This document shows positions 10,638 to 20,155 of a DNA stretch of 64,000 nt, piece by piece. Each line of letters begins with the position of its first letter. The first letter of the stretch is position 1. This DNA is from Theropithecus gelada (taxonomy: Eukaryota > Chordata > Mammalia > Primates > Cercopithecidae), in contig NC_037669.1 of assembly GCF_003255815.1 (NCBI RefSeq), positions 119,400,021 to 119,464,020 of the forward strand, written 5' to 3'. The notes under the pieces were generated by a model. It worked only from the letters and a program-made list of their open reading frames with translations. It made no database searches and was not told where the DNA came from. The position numbers were made by a program, and so were the translations under genes.

Positions 10638-12357
10638 TTCTTTCTTTCTTTCTTTTTTAAGATTCTGAAAACCCTGTCACCTGCTTTATTTCTGGAGAAG
10701 GGTAAAGGGAGAAGGGAAAATACTCACTTGAATTTGAGGGGCAGCTAAACTGTAAGCAACAATTTCAGGCCTCTAAGTTTCCTCTGATCCATAAGGGAAC
10801 TGAAACTTCCTTGTTTGGAGATTCAAAGAGTTTAATTTTTCCCTGGAGCAAGATCAACAATTTTCACTGCGATGAAAGAATAAAAAACAAACTCAATAGC
10901 ACCAAATGGGGCTTTTAACACAGAAAACAGGGCCACTCTTTTTAAATGCAAATTTTTACATTAAAATACGTTTATAAATCATAGTAGGTGTTCTTCCTCT
11001 GGATTCAACATTTCTCCCTTCCCTAACAGGAGCCCTGGAACCTGAAGAGCATGTACATTACTAACCAGACATACAATCCAGCCGCCTTGTCCAAATTGGA
11101 ATCTGATTGCTAATAGACTAGACTCGGGGCTGCCCCAAGGGATGGGCAGCGGTAACAATGCTCTCAGGGAGAATGGGTACTGAGGATGCCACCAGTCAAA
11201 GAGCCGAACGCTGTGCACTGGGTCCAGGATGACTTGCACACCCTGCTCACTGCGCAGTTTCCGATCACCATGGACAGGGGAATCTTGGAACACCAGTCTC
11301 ACTGGATGATGCCGCATGTCCGTGCTCACACTGATAGTAAACAGAGTAAATATCACGCCCATGACAATCGGAATACAGATGAAACTGAGGGTGGTGACCT
11401 GCAGTAGGCAGCAGTGCTGGTCTGGATTGGTATGAACATCTTGTTACTGAACGGGAGGCTGCAATCCTCCTGTACACTTGCTCTTTAACCTAGGGGACTG
11501 TTTTTTGAACTTGAAGTTGAATTCTCACATTGGTTCCTGTCTGTTCCCAACAATCTTTCTGCATCAGAAAAGTAAGCATTTGGAATTCTTTAATGCGCTG
11601 GGGGTGCTTTCTGGAATGGCTGGATTCTTGGAGATTCGAGCAGCAAATGGCTCATACATATGGTACAGAGATCGGATCACACAAGCCCGGAGACAGTGCA
11701 GCTTCTCCATTCACTCTGGTCGCAGACGCAAAGGCAGGGAAGCGTCCAGCGGGTAGTGCCTTCGGTACAACCTGGTCCAAAAAGTAGCAGTGCAAGTGAC
11801 AGTCCAGGCATTCTTACAAATCAGGGAAAAATTCACAATATCCTCAGGATGGATATAGGAGACCAGCAACAGCCAAATATCCATGGGATACTCTTCTCCA
11901 ACAGCCCCGTCCACTTCTTCTTTGTGCCTCTTGCTTTTCTTTTCTCTGGAGACAGTTCTCTCGTGGATGCTTTCCTCCTGGGCATCCATCTCATCACTGC
12001 TGTCGATGATGTCACAGGGCTCACCAGCCCCAGAAAGAGCTTCCTCTGCAGGAACCTGAGAGGCTTCCAAACCGCAAAGAGATTTTACTTCCTGCTGAAC
12101 AGCGTTGGTTACGGTTTTCTTGACTCGTGCAGATCTCATGACAGCCGGATCCGACTTGGCGTAATCCGCCATGGTCACTCGGCCGGAGCAGGCTTCGTGG
12201 GCCCGGAACTTGAGTCGCTTTCCTCTCTTGGGCACGGCGACCGTATTGGGGCGAGGCCTGCCTAGCAGGCCGGTTCCCCCGGCTGTGTCTCTGGCCGGAG
12301 AGCCGGTCACGGGAGCCGCAGGTCAGCTCCGCCCGGCTCCGCGGCCATCCCACACCC
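10638..12357 (-). pseudogene. Processed pseudogene of TMEM183 (TMEM183A/B family)
   Basis: The conceptual minus-strand protein matches TMEM183A along its length: 'PKRGKRLKFRAH', 'QQEVKSLCGLEASQVP', 'EEYPMDIWLLL', 'LICKNAWTVTCTATFWTRLY' and 'VHSVRLFDWWHPQYPFSLRA'. It is an intronless cDNA copy: GC-rich 5' UTR at the right end, uninterrupted coding region, 3' UTR with an AATAAA signal (plus strand tttatt at 10685-10690) and an A-rich tail decayed to AAAG repeats (10638-10658). The reading frame is never shifted, but four sense codons became stops at 11711-11713, 11564-11566, 11525-11527 and 11444-11446. The parent's start Met region and the next internal Met are changed, and the parent stop (after SLRA) is lost. 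The 199-codon open frame at 11711-12310 begins in former 5' UTR and lacks the C-terminal half with the predicted membrane segment. It is almost certainly non-functional. Human TMEM183B is also a retrocopy, but from memory it lies at 3q25.1, well away from TNIK, so this is probably a separate insertion. Confidence 0.93.
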
Positions 12358-12373
12358 GAGATTAATTCTTTCT
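12358..12373. repeat. Target-site duplication, 5' side of the TMEM183 retrocopy
   Basis: Second copy of gagattaattctttct, identical to 10622-10637. It is followed at once by a short tandem repeat (12376-12411). Confidence 0.9.
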
Positions 12374-12375
12374 AA

Positions 12376-12411
12376 GGTGCTACCGTGGTCATTGGTGCTA
12401 CCGTGGTCATT
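12376..12411. repeat. Two exact copies of an 18-bp tandem repeat
   Basis: ggtgctaccgtggtcatt occurs at 12376-12393 and again at 12394-12411, two bases from the retrocopy's duplicated target site. Confidence 0.9.
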
Positions 12412-12800
12412 GGGGCTGTTTACACATATTCCAGTTCATCTCCCTTTGGAAACATAACAGGTTTGGACTCTTCTCTCCTTTTGAAATTATGCTTGGCCGT
12501 GGGACTTACTTTGGCCAATGAAATATGAATAAAGTGACATGTCACTTCTGGCTCAAAACTTTAGGAGCCAGTGCACAATTTGCACATTTCCCTATTTCGT
12601 GCCTGTATGATGATGACAGTATGAATTGAGATGGAGCTTCTGCCAGCCTGGGGCCCAAGAGACCTAGATGACCTTGGCTGCTCGGTGAACCCACACTGGG
12701 AGGTAGCATGAGTAAGAAATAAACCTTATTGCATCACTGAAGTTCAGGGCTGGTTGTCACTGAAGCATAATTGAGATTATCCTGACTGATATGATTCCAT
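12412..12800 (+). repeat. Degenerate ERVL/MaLR-type LTR
   Basis: 'ttggccaatgaaatatgaa', 'gtgacatgtcacttctggc', 'cagcctggggcccaagag', 'gagtaagaaataaacctta' and 'attatcctgactgatat' follow the order of a common mammalian solo LTR. The family is not named with confidence. Confidence 0.45.
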
Positions 12801-12943
12801 GTATTTTTACATAACAATATGGCGAAAAATTAATCAATGTCCTTCCACTTCAGGAAAATGCATAAATGGATATGAGGACTGTGTGACTCTGAGACAAAGG
12901 GAAAACATACATCTTCAGAGTCAATGATTTTTCAATTTAAAAC

Positions 12944-12953
12944 TAATATTGTA
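12944..12953. repeat. Target-site duplication, left of the U6 retrocopy
   Basis: taatattgta here recurs at 13073-13082 after the U6 copy and its short A-rich tail. Confidence 0.75.
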
Positions 12954-13060
12954 GTGCTCGCTTCAGCACCACACATACTAAAGCTGGAATGATACAGAGA
13001 AGATTAACATGGTCCCTGTGCAAGGATGACACACAAATTTGTGAAGCATTCCATATTTTT
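12954..13060 (+). pseudogene. U6 snRNA retropseudogene (RNU6-like)
   Basis: Full-length match to U6 spliceosomal RNA, from 'gtgctcgcttc' to 'ccatattttt'. The invariant 'atacagagaagatta' box is intact, but there are many changes elsewhere, including in the 5' stem and at former CpG sites. An A-rich tail and a 10-bp target-site duplication (12944-12953 and 13073-13082) show LINE-mediated insertion. No U6-type distal or proximal promoter elements are seen upstream, so it is presumably not transcribed. Confidence 0.92.
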
Positions 13061-13082
13061 TTAAAAAGAAAATAATATTGTA

Positions 13083-13944
13083 ATGTATTTCTACAAGTAA
13101 AGTGAAGAAAGGAAAGTATATGATTCATAGGAATAAAGTAAATCATGAGTTTTGTGAAAATGGCACCAAAAATTCAGAAAGAAAGGGAAAAGTCAACTCT
13201 GAGACTCCAAGCTGATTTGTTCCCATTTTGTTCTGTGTCCTTCTACTGTTGTTACCCAGACAACACTGCATGCAATGTGGCGGAACAGGTGCAACCTTGC
13301 ACTGCTGTGATAAGAGAAGGTATTTAGAAGTGTTACACAAGACATGTTATGACAATCCAGCTTCTGCCAATGAATGGAGCATTTTGTGTTTGGATCCTGA
13401 AGAAGAAGTTACTCTTCTTGTCAAAGGAAAGAAACTAAATTATCCTTCCCAAGGCCACACCTAGGCAGAAACACATACAGGATACAGAAGGTCAGGTAGA
13501 ACCACAATGGCAGGGAAACAGAGGCTCAACAAAGAGATAACATTTTGCCAATCATAATATTTATGGACAGCATAGGGATTAAGGACCCCAAAGAAATGAC
13601 TTCTCGGAACAAGTCGGCTTAAGATTTGGGGCCAGAATCCAAACAGAATCTACAGAACTTGTACAATGCAAGGAGAAAAATACCAAATGTCTAAGCAATC
13701 TTACCTTAAAAAATAATAACAGAACTCTCTCCCGAATAGTATTCTTTGTTGGTATACATACTTGATGTGACTTATGTAGAAGAAAATTAAATAGGAAATA
13801 AATTGTAGCAGAACTATAGTTAGAAATAAGTAATAGACTTAGGTTAGAATTTTTAAAAATCAGCAAATACAAATTTTACTTTTGGGAAAATTATTGGAAA
13901 AAAATCTGTGTTCAGATTTTAAACTTTGGTTTCAAAGCCATTTT
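13083..13944. other. Intergenic; unassigned sequence with a short Cys-rich open frame
   Basis: No recognised gene. The plus strand has an open stretch at 13228-13464 with CMQCGGTGATLHCC, reminiscent of a zinc-binding knuckle, but there is no start context, splice signals or recognisable homologue. It could be a decayed pseudogene or chance. The rest is AT-rich with no clear repeat. Confidence 0.35.
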
Positions 13945-13959
13945 AATGAGAACATTAAA

Positions 13960-14256
13960 GGCCGGGCGCGGTGGCTCAACCCTGTAATCCCAGCACTTTG
14001 GGAGGCCGAGACGGGTGGATCACGAGGTCAGGAGATCAAGACCATCCTGGCTAACACGGTGAAACTCCGTCTCTACTAAAAAATACAAAAAACTAGCCGG
14101 GCTTGGTGGCGGCGCCTGTAGTCCCAGCTACTCGGGAGTCTGAGGCAGGAGAATGGCGTGAACCCGGGAGGCGGAGCTTGCAGTGAGCCGAAATCGCGCC
14201 ACTGCACTCCAGCCTGGGCGACAGAGCGAGACTCCGTCTCAAAAAAAAAAAAAAAA
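13960..14256 (+). repeat. AluY element with target-site duplication
   Basis: Sense AluY with few changes ('gaggtcaggagatcaagacc', 'ggagcttgcagtgagccg'), including a 'gcttggtggcggcgcctg' deletion-type variant and a long A tail. A 15-bp duplication, aatgagaacattaaa, flanks it at 13945-13959 and 14257-14271. Confidence 0.97.
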
Positions 14257-14589
14257 AATGAGAACATTAAAAGGGAATTTTTACTTTTCAAAAACAGGAG
14301 TATTGGATTACTTATTCACCAAATTTTATATAATCATAGAACATCTGTTAGGCAGTACAATTGAGTGCAAAGGAAAAGGAATTATAGCTCTACTTCTGCT
14401 GGAGAATACAATAAAGAAATAAGAAAGCATGTTCATTTTCTTCTCCTATACATATGTTAGTAAAATATGACTATTATCTATAGGTCTTGGGAAATGATTT
14501 TGAAGGTACGTCTTAATAGCTAATATTTATTGAGAATCTACCATGTGGCAGTCAATTTACATGTGTTACCTTCATCTTCACAAAAACCT

Positions 14590-14990
14590 GATCAAGTCAG
14601 CTGTGGTAGACCCAATTAATGGAGGTCCCCAATTAATAACACCTTCCAGTATTATACCCTCTCCCACATTGACTGGTGGGCCTGGCCATCTGATTTGCTT
14701 TGTCCTATGGGACAATAGCAAGCATGATACAAGTAGTGGCTGAATAAGTGCTTGAACATTGGATCTGTCTTCTCGAGATCTAGTTGTTGCCATGTAAAAA
14801 GCTCAGACTAAATTACTAAATCATGAGAGGTCACCTGGAGAGAGGCTCTGGAGAGTGAGAAGCCATCTTGGACATTCCAGCCCTAACCAAGCTCTCAGCT
14901 GATTATTGTTGAATAAGAGACCCAAGCAAAGCCAGCAGAACCACCCAGCTAAACCCCAACGCACAGAATAAATTTAATGTAATAAATCAT
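14590..14990 (+). repeat. ERVL/MaLR-type LTR, left part
   Basis: 'ctgtggtagacccaattaat', 'gtgggcctggccatctgat', 'gtcctatgggacaatagcaa' and 'aaccacccagctaaacccc' match a solo LTR. Its right end resumes after the Alu at 15295-15380 ('ttttaagccactatactttg', 'caatagataactgaaata'). Confidence 0.55.
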
Positions 14991-14991
14991 T

Positions 14992-15294
14992 AGACCAGGT
15001 ACGGTGGCTCACGCCTGTAATCCCAACACTTTGGGAGGCCAAAGTGGGGGGATTACTTGAGGCTAGGAGTTCGATACTAGCCTGGGCAACATGGTGAACC
15101 CCATCTCTCTAAAAGAAAACCTCAAAAATTAGCTGGGCATGGTGGTATACACCTGTAGTCCCAGCTACTCGGGAGACTGAGGTGGGAAGATGGCTTGAGC
15201 CCAGGAGATGGAGGTTGCAGTGAGCCAAGATTGTGCCACTGCACTCCAGCCTGGGCAATGAAGTGAGACCCTGTCTTAAAAATAAATAAATAAA
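14992..15294 (+). repeat. AluJ/Sz element splitting an LTR
   Basis: Sense Alu from 'gaccaggtacggtggctc' to an AAAT tail. It interrupts the LTR whose two parts flank it. Confidence 0.92.
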
Positions 15295-15380
15295 TGATAA
15301 AAGTAATAGGTTATTTTTGTTTTAAGCCACTATACTTTGGTGTGGTTCGTTAAATAGCAATAGATAACTGAAATACGAGT
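15295..15380 (+). repeat. ERVL/MaLR-type LTR, right part
   Basis: The typical LTR end 'ttttaagccactatactttg' followed by 'gcaatagataactgaaata'. It continues the element at 14590-14990. Confidence 0.55.
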
Positions 15381-15468
15381 AATATAATTTATAATTGATG
15401 TATATGCTAATTGTGAACCAGAGAGGTTAAATACATAATTGAAGTCTTATAAAAAGATTGTAATTCTG

Positions 15469-15783
15469 GGCCGGGCACAGTGGCTCACGCCTGTAATCCC
15501 AGAACTTTGGGAGGCCAAGGCAGGCGGATCACGAGGTCAGGAGTTTGAGACCAGCCTGGCCAATATGGTAAAACCCCATCTCTACTAAAAATACAAAAAA
15601 ATTAGCTGGGCATGGTGGCACGCACCTGTAGTCCCAGCTACATGGCAGGCTGAGGCAGGAGAATTGCTTGAATCTGGGAGGCGGAGGTTGCAGTGAGCTG
15701 CGATTACACCACTGACTCCAGCCTGGGCGACAGAGTGAAACTCTGTCTCAAAAAAAAAAAAAAAAAGAAAGAAAGAAGGAAAG
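15469..15783 (+). repeat. AluS element with target-site duplication
   Basis: Sense Alu with an A/GAAA tail. The 16-bp duplication aaaaagattgtaattc flanks it at 15451-15466 and 15784-15799. Confidence 0.96.
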
Positions 15784-15854
15784 AAAAAGATTGTAATTCC
15801 AAATGTACCACACAAAATCCCACGTTCTTTTCACTATGCTTTCCTAAATTCCAG

Positions 15855-16058
15855 GTTTATACATCCAAACTGCTTATTTGACATGTCTCATTGGTTCTCT
15901 AATAGGCATTTCAAACATAACAGGCCCTAAACCAAACCCTTGAGCCCTTCTTTCCAAATTTGCTCTTCTCTCTGGGTTCCCTACCTCAGTAAATAGCACC
16001 AGCACCCATCTAGTTGCTCAGGAAAAAAAAACCAAAAACAAAAAACAAAGAAAACCTA
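15855..16058 (+). repeat. L2 LINE, left part
   Basis: 'ttctctaataggcatttcaa', 'acataacaggccctaaacc' and 'cagtaaatagcaccagcacc' follow the L2 consensus order. It continues after the Alu at 16351-16530. Confidence 0.65.
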
Positions 16059-16350
16059 GGCCGGGCACGGTGGCTCACACCTGTAATCTCAGCACACTTT
16101 GGGAGGCCAAGGCAGGTGGATCACTTGAGGCCAGGGGTTTGAGACCAGCCTGGCCAATATGGTGAAACCCCATCTCTACTAAAAATACAAAAATTAGCTG
16201 GGCATGGTGGCGTGTGCCTGTAGTCCCAGCTACTTGGAAGGCTGAGGCATGAGAACCACTTGAACCTGGGAGGAGGAGGCAATAAGCCAAGATCACTCCA
16301 GCCTGGGCAACAGAGTGAGACTCCGACTCAAAAAACAAAAACAAAAAAAG
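16059..16350 (+). repeat. AluS element splitting L2
   Basis: Sense Alu from 'ggccgggcacggtggctc'. The right monomer has lost part of its middle ('gaggaggcaataagcc' joins quickly to 'actccagcctggg'). Confidence 0.93.
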
Positions 16351-16530
16351 CCCTGGAATTATCATTGACTTATCTCTTTTACTCACACCCCGTCAACCAA
16401 TCTATCAGGAAGTCCTGTAAACAATAAGCTCAAATACTCCTCTGAGTCTTATCGCTACTGTTCATTCCCTTCTCCTCAACCACCCTAGTTCAAGCCATGA
16501 TCATACCTGACTTAAACTACCACAATAGCA
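16351..16530 (+). repeat. L2 LINE, right part
   Basis: 'ggaattatcattgacttatc', 'accaatctatcaggaagtcc' and 'tagttcaagccatgatcat' continue the L2 begun at 15855. Confidence 0.65.
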
Positions 16531-16639
16531 TACGGGGAAAAGAAAAAAGGGGGAAAAAATGGCACTACAGAGAGCGTAGAGGGTAAAGGGACAATAGAAA
16601 AAATACTTTCCGATTCAACAGTTCTTGTTGTCACTGCCA

Positions 16640-16720
16640 TCCCCAGCACCAGCCCAAACTGAGGGACGTTCTACAAAGTACCTTCGCAGTACTCTTCAAA
16701 TGGTGGCTATCTTCAGAGAA
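16640..16720 (+). repeat. L1M 3'-UTR fragment
   Basis: 'ctgagggacgttctacaaag' and 'cagtactcttcaaatgg' match the same L1 3'-UTR segment seen in a longer copy at 17860-17930. Confidence 0.5.
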
Positions 16721-17769
16721 ATGAGGCTGGAATCTGGCAGAATGAGGGGAATGTCTTCTCTCTTTACTTCTCTGCCACAGCTTTACTCATTTCTAGAAAA
16801 GCATACTGGATGGGTGTTTGTGCATCTCATGCCCTATAATCAATTAGAAAATAAGGTTCTACATGTGATTTTAGGGAGATTACAACTAGAGGAGACTAAG
16901 GTCTTGAGCAAGCTTGATCCCTTCCTCTGTACACCAAAATGCTGCTTTGTATTTTGGTGGTTTACTCCTCAAGAGAGAAGATCTGGGCAGGAGAAGGTTA
17001 ATTGAGTAAGTAAACCATGACTTCCAATAGAGAGTGTTCAAAAAAAAAAAAAAAAAAAAAGGCACCAGGATGTGTTAGCCCAATAAATAATTCATTGGAC
17101 TGCCTATTCACAGACTAATAGAAAAATATTACAGAATACCTACATGTCAGTCAGTCTGCAGTTAGTTAAATAAACACTCTATGCAGATGTCACCTGTAAA
17201 ACCCAGATTTATACATTAGTTGTATGTTTTCCCCAGGCAAAAACATAATATCTAGTAACTTGACTTCAAAAACTATTAAAATCTCATGCCCTTGAAAAGG
17301 TTACCTGACATCTTGTAGGCCAGATCCAGGGTTGAATAGACATGTCCCCTGCCACTGAGCTTACAATAGCCAAACATTCAAATGACACTTTAGTTACATT
17401 TGCTGCCCTTACAGAGAAACATTGAGAGTTGTGATCCTTCTGTGCCTTCTGGAATTCTGCTGACTTGAGGGGGCACAGCTGCAGCAGTGAATGCAAAGGC
17501 AAAATGTGGATTTTCAAATGCCCCAAATCCAGCTCCATCAGAAACTCCCATTTTTACTGAAATAATTTCCTAATTATTTGATATACTTAAAAAGATGAAA
17601 ATGGTGAGTCCTACTATCCCAGGAATTGTGCTTTATATGGCCTTTTTTCTACTTAATCTTCACAACAACTTTGTGGGGCAGGTATTATTATTATTCTATT
17701 TTTAGATAAAACATCTAGAATATGATAAAACTGAGAGCAATCAAAAAGCATCATTGGTAACATGACAAA
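16721..17769. other. Intergenic, no gene seen
   Basis: Includes a pure A tract of about 20 at 17041-17060 with no visible retrocopy attached, and an antisense MIR-like piece at 17640-17720 ('aatcttcacaacaactttgt'). A 126-codon open frame at 16625-17005 overlaps L1 text and has no domain. Confidence 0.45.
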
Positions 17770-18240
17770 TGGACACCATGTCACGCCTGATAGGAGGTAA
17801 AATAAGGAATCAAATCACTTCCGTGATATTTTTACTAAAAGTGCGTAAACTGAACTCAATCACCACCAGACCAACCCGAATTGAGGGAAATTCTAAAAAA
17901 TACCTTGTCAGTACTCTTCAAATGCATCAAGGGCATGAAAGACAAAGACAGACTGAGAATCTGTTGCAAATCAAGGAAGACAAACAAAACAAGACAAACT
18001 AAATGCAACACGTAAATTTGGGCTGGATCTTGGACCAGGAAAAAAAGTAAATGAGTGAGACAATTGGTGAACTTGAGAACTGTAGGTCGGGTAATAGTAT
18101 TTTATCAATGTTAACTTTCTGATTTTGATCATTTCACTGTGGCATGAAAAATGTTAACATTTGGGGAGACTCTAAGAAGGATAATCAGAAATTTTTTTCT
18201 TATTTTTTGTGTAAGTAAAAAATTATTTCAAAATTAGAAG
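17770..18240 (+). repeat. L1M (L1MC-L1ME age) 3' UTR
   Basis: 'accagaccaacccgaattga', 'gggcatgaaagacaaagaca', 'taaatgcaacacgtaaattt', 'ggatcttggaccagg' and 'aatagtattttatcaatgtt' are in L1M 3'-UTR order. Confidence 0.7.
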
Positions 18241-18499
18241 TTGAAAAGTGGGGAAGAAAAGAAAGTAAAAGAAAAAAAACACTAAATACAGCATCCCAGT
18301 AGGGAATCCGGAGAGACAGAGAAGGCAGTACTATATTTGGGGTGGCAATGAATCTCTTCGGACAGCCCCAAACCATTTGGGGTTTGTCCTTGGAGTGGTT
18401 TATCCAGAAGATCAATTTCTGAAGTGTAAAATTCTTGTGACTGACAGGCTGTTGGCGTTGGAAGAGAATGCAGAGGTACTCTGAGGGCTCTCATCTTGC

Positions 18500-18615
18500 A
18501 GAAATGACATCTGAAGCTCAGAAAGGCATGAGGATGATGGGTCCAAGGTCACACAGCCAAAGAGCCAAGATAAGAACCTAGCTGTTCTGGGTCATGGGAT
18601 ACTATTTCTGTGCCA
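18500..18615 (-). repeat. MIR SINE, antisense
   Basis: 'gacatctgaagctcagaaag', 'ccaaggtcacacagcc' and 'agataagaacctagctgttc' fit antisense MIR. Confidence 0.65.
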
Positions 18616-18734
18616 CCATTCATTTCTGAAAGCGGACACCTCCCTGCTCAAGCCCATAATCCACGGTGTAGGGGCTTTATCCATTAGCCATGTGATTCTA
18701 CCCACCTGCTAGAGATTTGCTTCTGGAGGCAGAT

Positions 18735-18855
18735 AGTCATTCACTTATTCACTCATTCAACAAATATTTATTGAGTGCCTTCCAATGCCAGGCATTACTT
18801 GAATGGTAAATGATACAGCAACTATCAAAGACAAAGTTCTGAAATTCTAGTGGAC
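18735..18855 (+). repeat. L2/L3-type LINE fragment
   Basis: 'attcactcattcaacaaata' and 'ttattgagtgccttccaatg' with 'gccaggcattacttgaatgg' form the common LINE2/CR1-derived motif. Confidence 0.5.
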
Positions 18856-18859
18856 AGAC

Positions 18860-19065
18860 CAAAGTACTGATCCAGTGTTCACCATTAGTGACCTGCAAGG
18901 CCTTGGGCACATTCCTTTACCTCTCTAAGCCTCAGTTTGCTCTTCTGTAACACAGAGAAGATGGAATTACTCAAGGATTATTCTGAATATTAAGTAAGAT
19001 ACTGCATCTAGCCTTTTAGCAGAATTGTCTGGCATGTAAGTACTCAGTAAATATTAAGTATTACT
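18860..19065 (+). repeat. MIR SINE
   Basis: 'ggccttgggcacattccttt', 'taagcctcagtttgctcttc', 'gtctggcatgtaagtactca' and 'gtaaatattaagtattactg'. Confidence 0.75.
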
Positions 19066-19712
19066 GTTACGTGTTTTTCTCTCCAACCTGGAACTCTGTC
19101 AGTTACACTAGCTTGAGGAGATAGCTGGGTGCACTCAGAAATTCTATAGTATATTTCTAAACGCATTGAAAACTCACATTTAAGAAGGTGAGTTTTTCCA
19201 ACAGAGTAATTTTCCATTTCCCACTCCATTTCTTTGTTATTTTCAAAGGTAGATAAACAATAAAAAGAAAGGGTAAGAAAGGCCAACTGAGAAAATTGGT
19301 GCGGAGCGAGGAATTCAAATGGGAATTGTAATATGTGGAATATCTGATAGGTTTTATGTAGATGTAAATGAGACAGTTCTTGGAGGCTAGTTGCATCTAG
19401 CCTCTTCATGGGCATAATTTGAATGACACTTTAGCCAACCCATGATTATTTCCACAAATGGAAGGAATAATAGATTACCCGACATACAACAAGATAAGCA
19501 GAACCTGCTAGTACTGCTTGGAGCAAGCTTCTGGTGCCTTCCTTACTGCTATATCCTAAGAACATGACCATTAATTCCTCTCCACCATGTTGCTTGTTGC
19601 TTGTCTCCCCAGAGTCGAATCTTTCCAGATATCTACTTTCTTCCCTTCCCCTGACTACCCCTAGCACCAGCAAAGGGCCTTAAACATAGGAAATGTTAAA
19701 GAAATATATGTT
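19066..19712. other. Intergenic, no gene seen
   Basis: No gene or confident repeat. The minus-strand open frame at 19044-19415 has no domain or splice support. Confidence 0.5.
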
Positions 19713-20020
19713 GGCTGAGTATGGTGGCTCATGCCCATAATCCCAGCACTTTGGGAGGCCGAGGTGGATGGATCACTTGAGGCCAGGAGTTGGAGACCAG
19801 TGTGGCAAACATGGTGAAACTCTACAAAACATTACAAAAATTAGCCAGGTGTGGTGGCATGCATCTATAGTCCCAGCAACTTGGGAAGCTGAGGCATGAG
19901 AATCACTTGAACCCGGGAAGCAGAGGTTGCAGTGAGCCGAGATCTTACCACTGCACTCCAGCCTGAGCGACAAAGCGAGACTCTGTCTCAAAAAATCTAA
20001 AATTAAAAAAAAAAGAAAAT
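19713..20020 (+). repeat. AluSx/AluJ-type element
   Basis: Sense Alu from 'ggctgagtatggtggctc' to a mixed A-rich tail. A similar target ('aaatatatgtt' / 'aaatgtatgtt') stands on both sides. Confidence 0.92.
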
Positions 20021-20031
20021 AAATGTATGTT

Positions 20032-20155
20032 GGCCCAGTGTGTGGTGACTTATGCCTGTAATCCCAGGAGTTTAGGAGGCTGAGGCATGAGGATCACTTG
20101 AGGCCAGGAGGTCCAGACCAGCCTGGGCAGCGTGACCCTACAAAAAATTAGAAAT
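20032..20155 (+). repeat. Alu left-monomer fragment
   Basis: 'ggcccagtgtgtggtgactt' to 'accctacaaaaaattag'. Only the left half of an Alu is present, directly downstream of a complete one. Confidence 0.85.

Noticed and set aside
11711..12310. 199-codon minus-strand open frame as an intact gene
   Set aside because: It is the N-terminal half of a TMEM183 retrocopy that begins in former 5' UTR and is cut by a nonsense codon. The rest of the protein is interrupted by three more stops.
17041..17060. Poly(A) tract as the tail of a processed pseudogene
   Set aside because: No upstream cDNA-like body, poly(A) signal or flanking duplication could be found.
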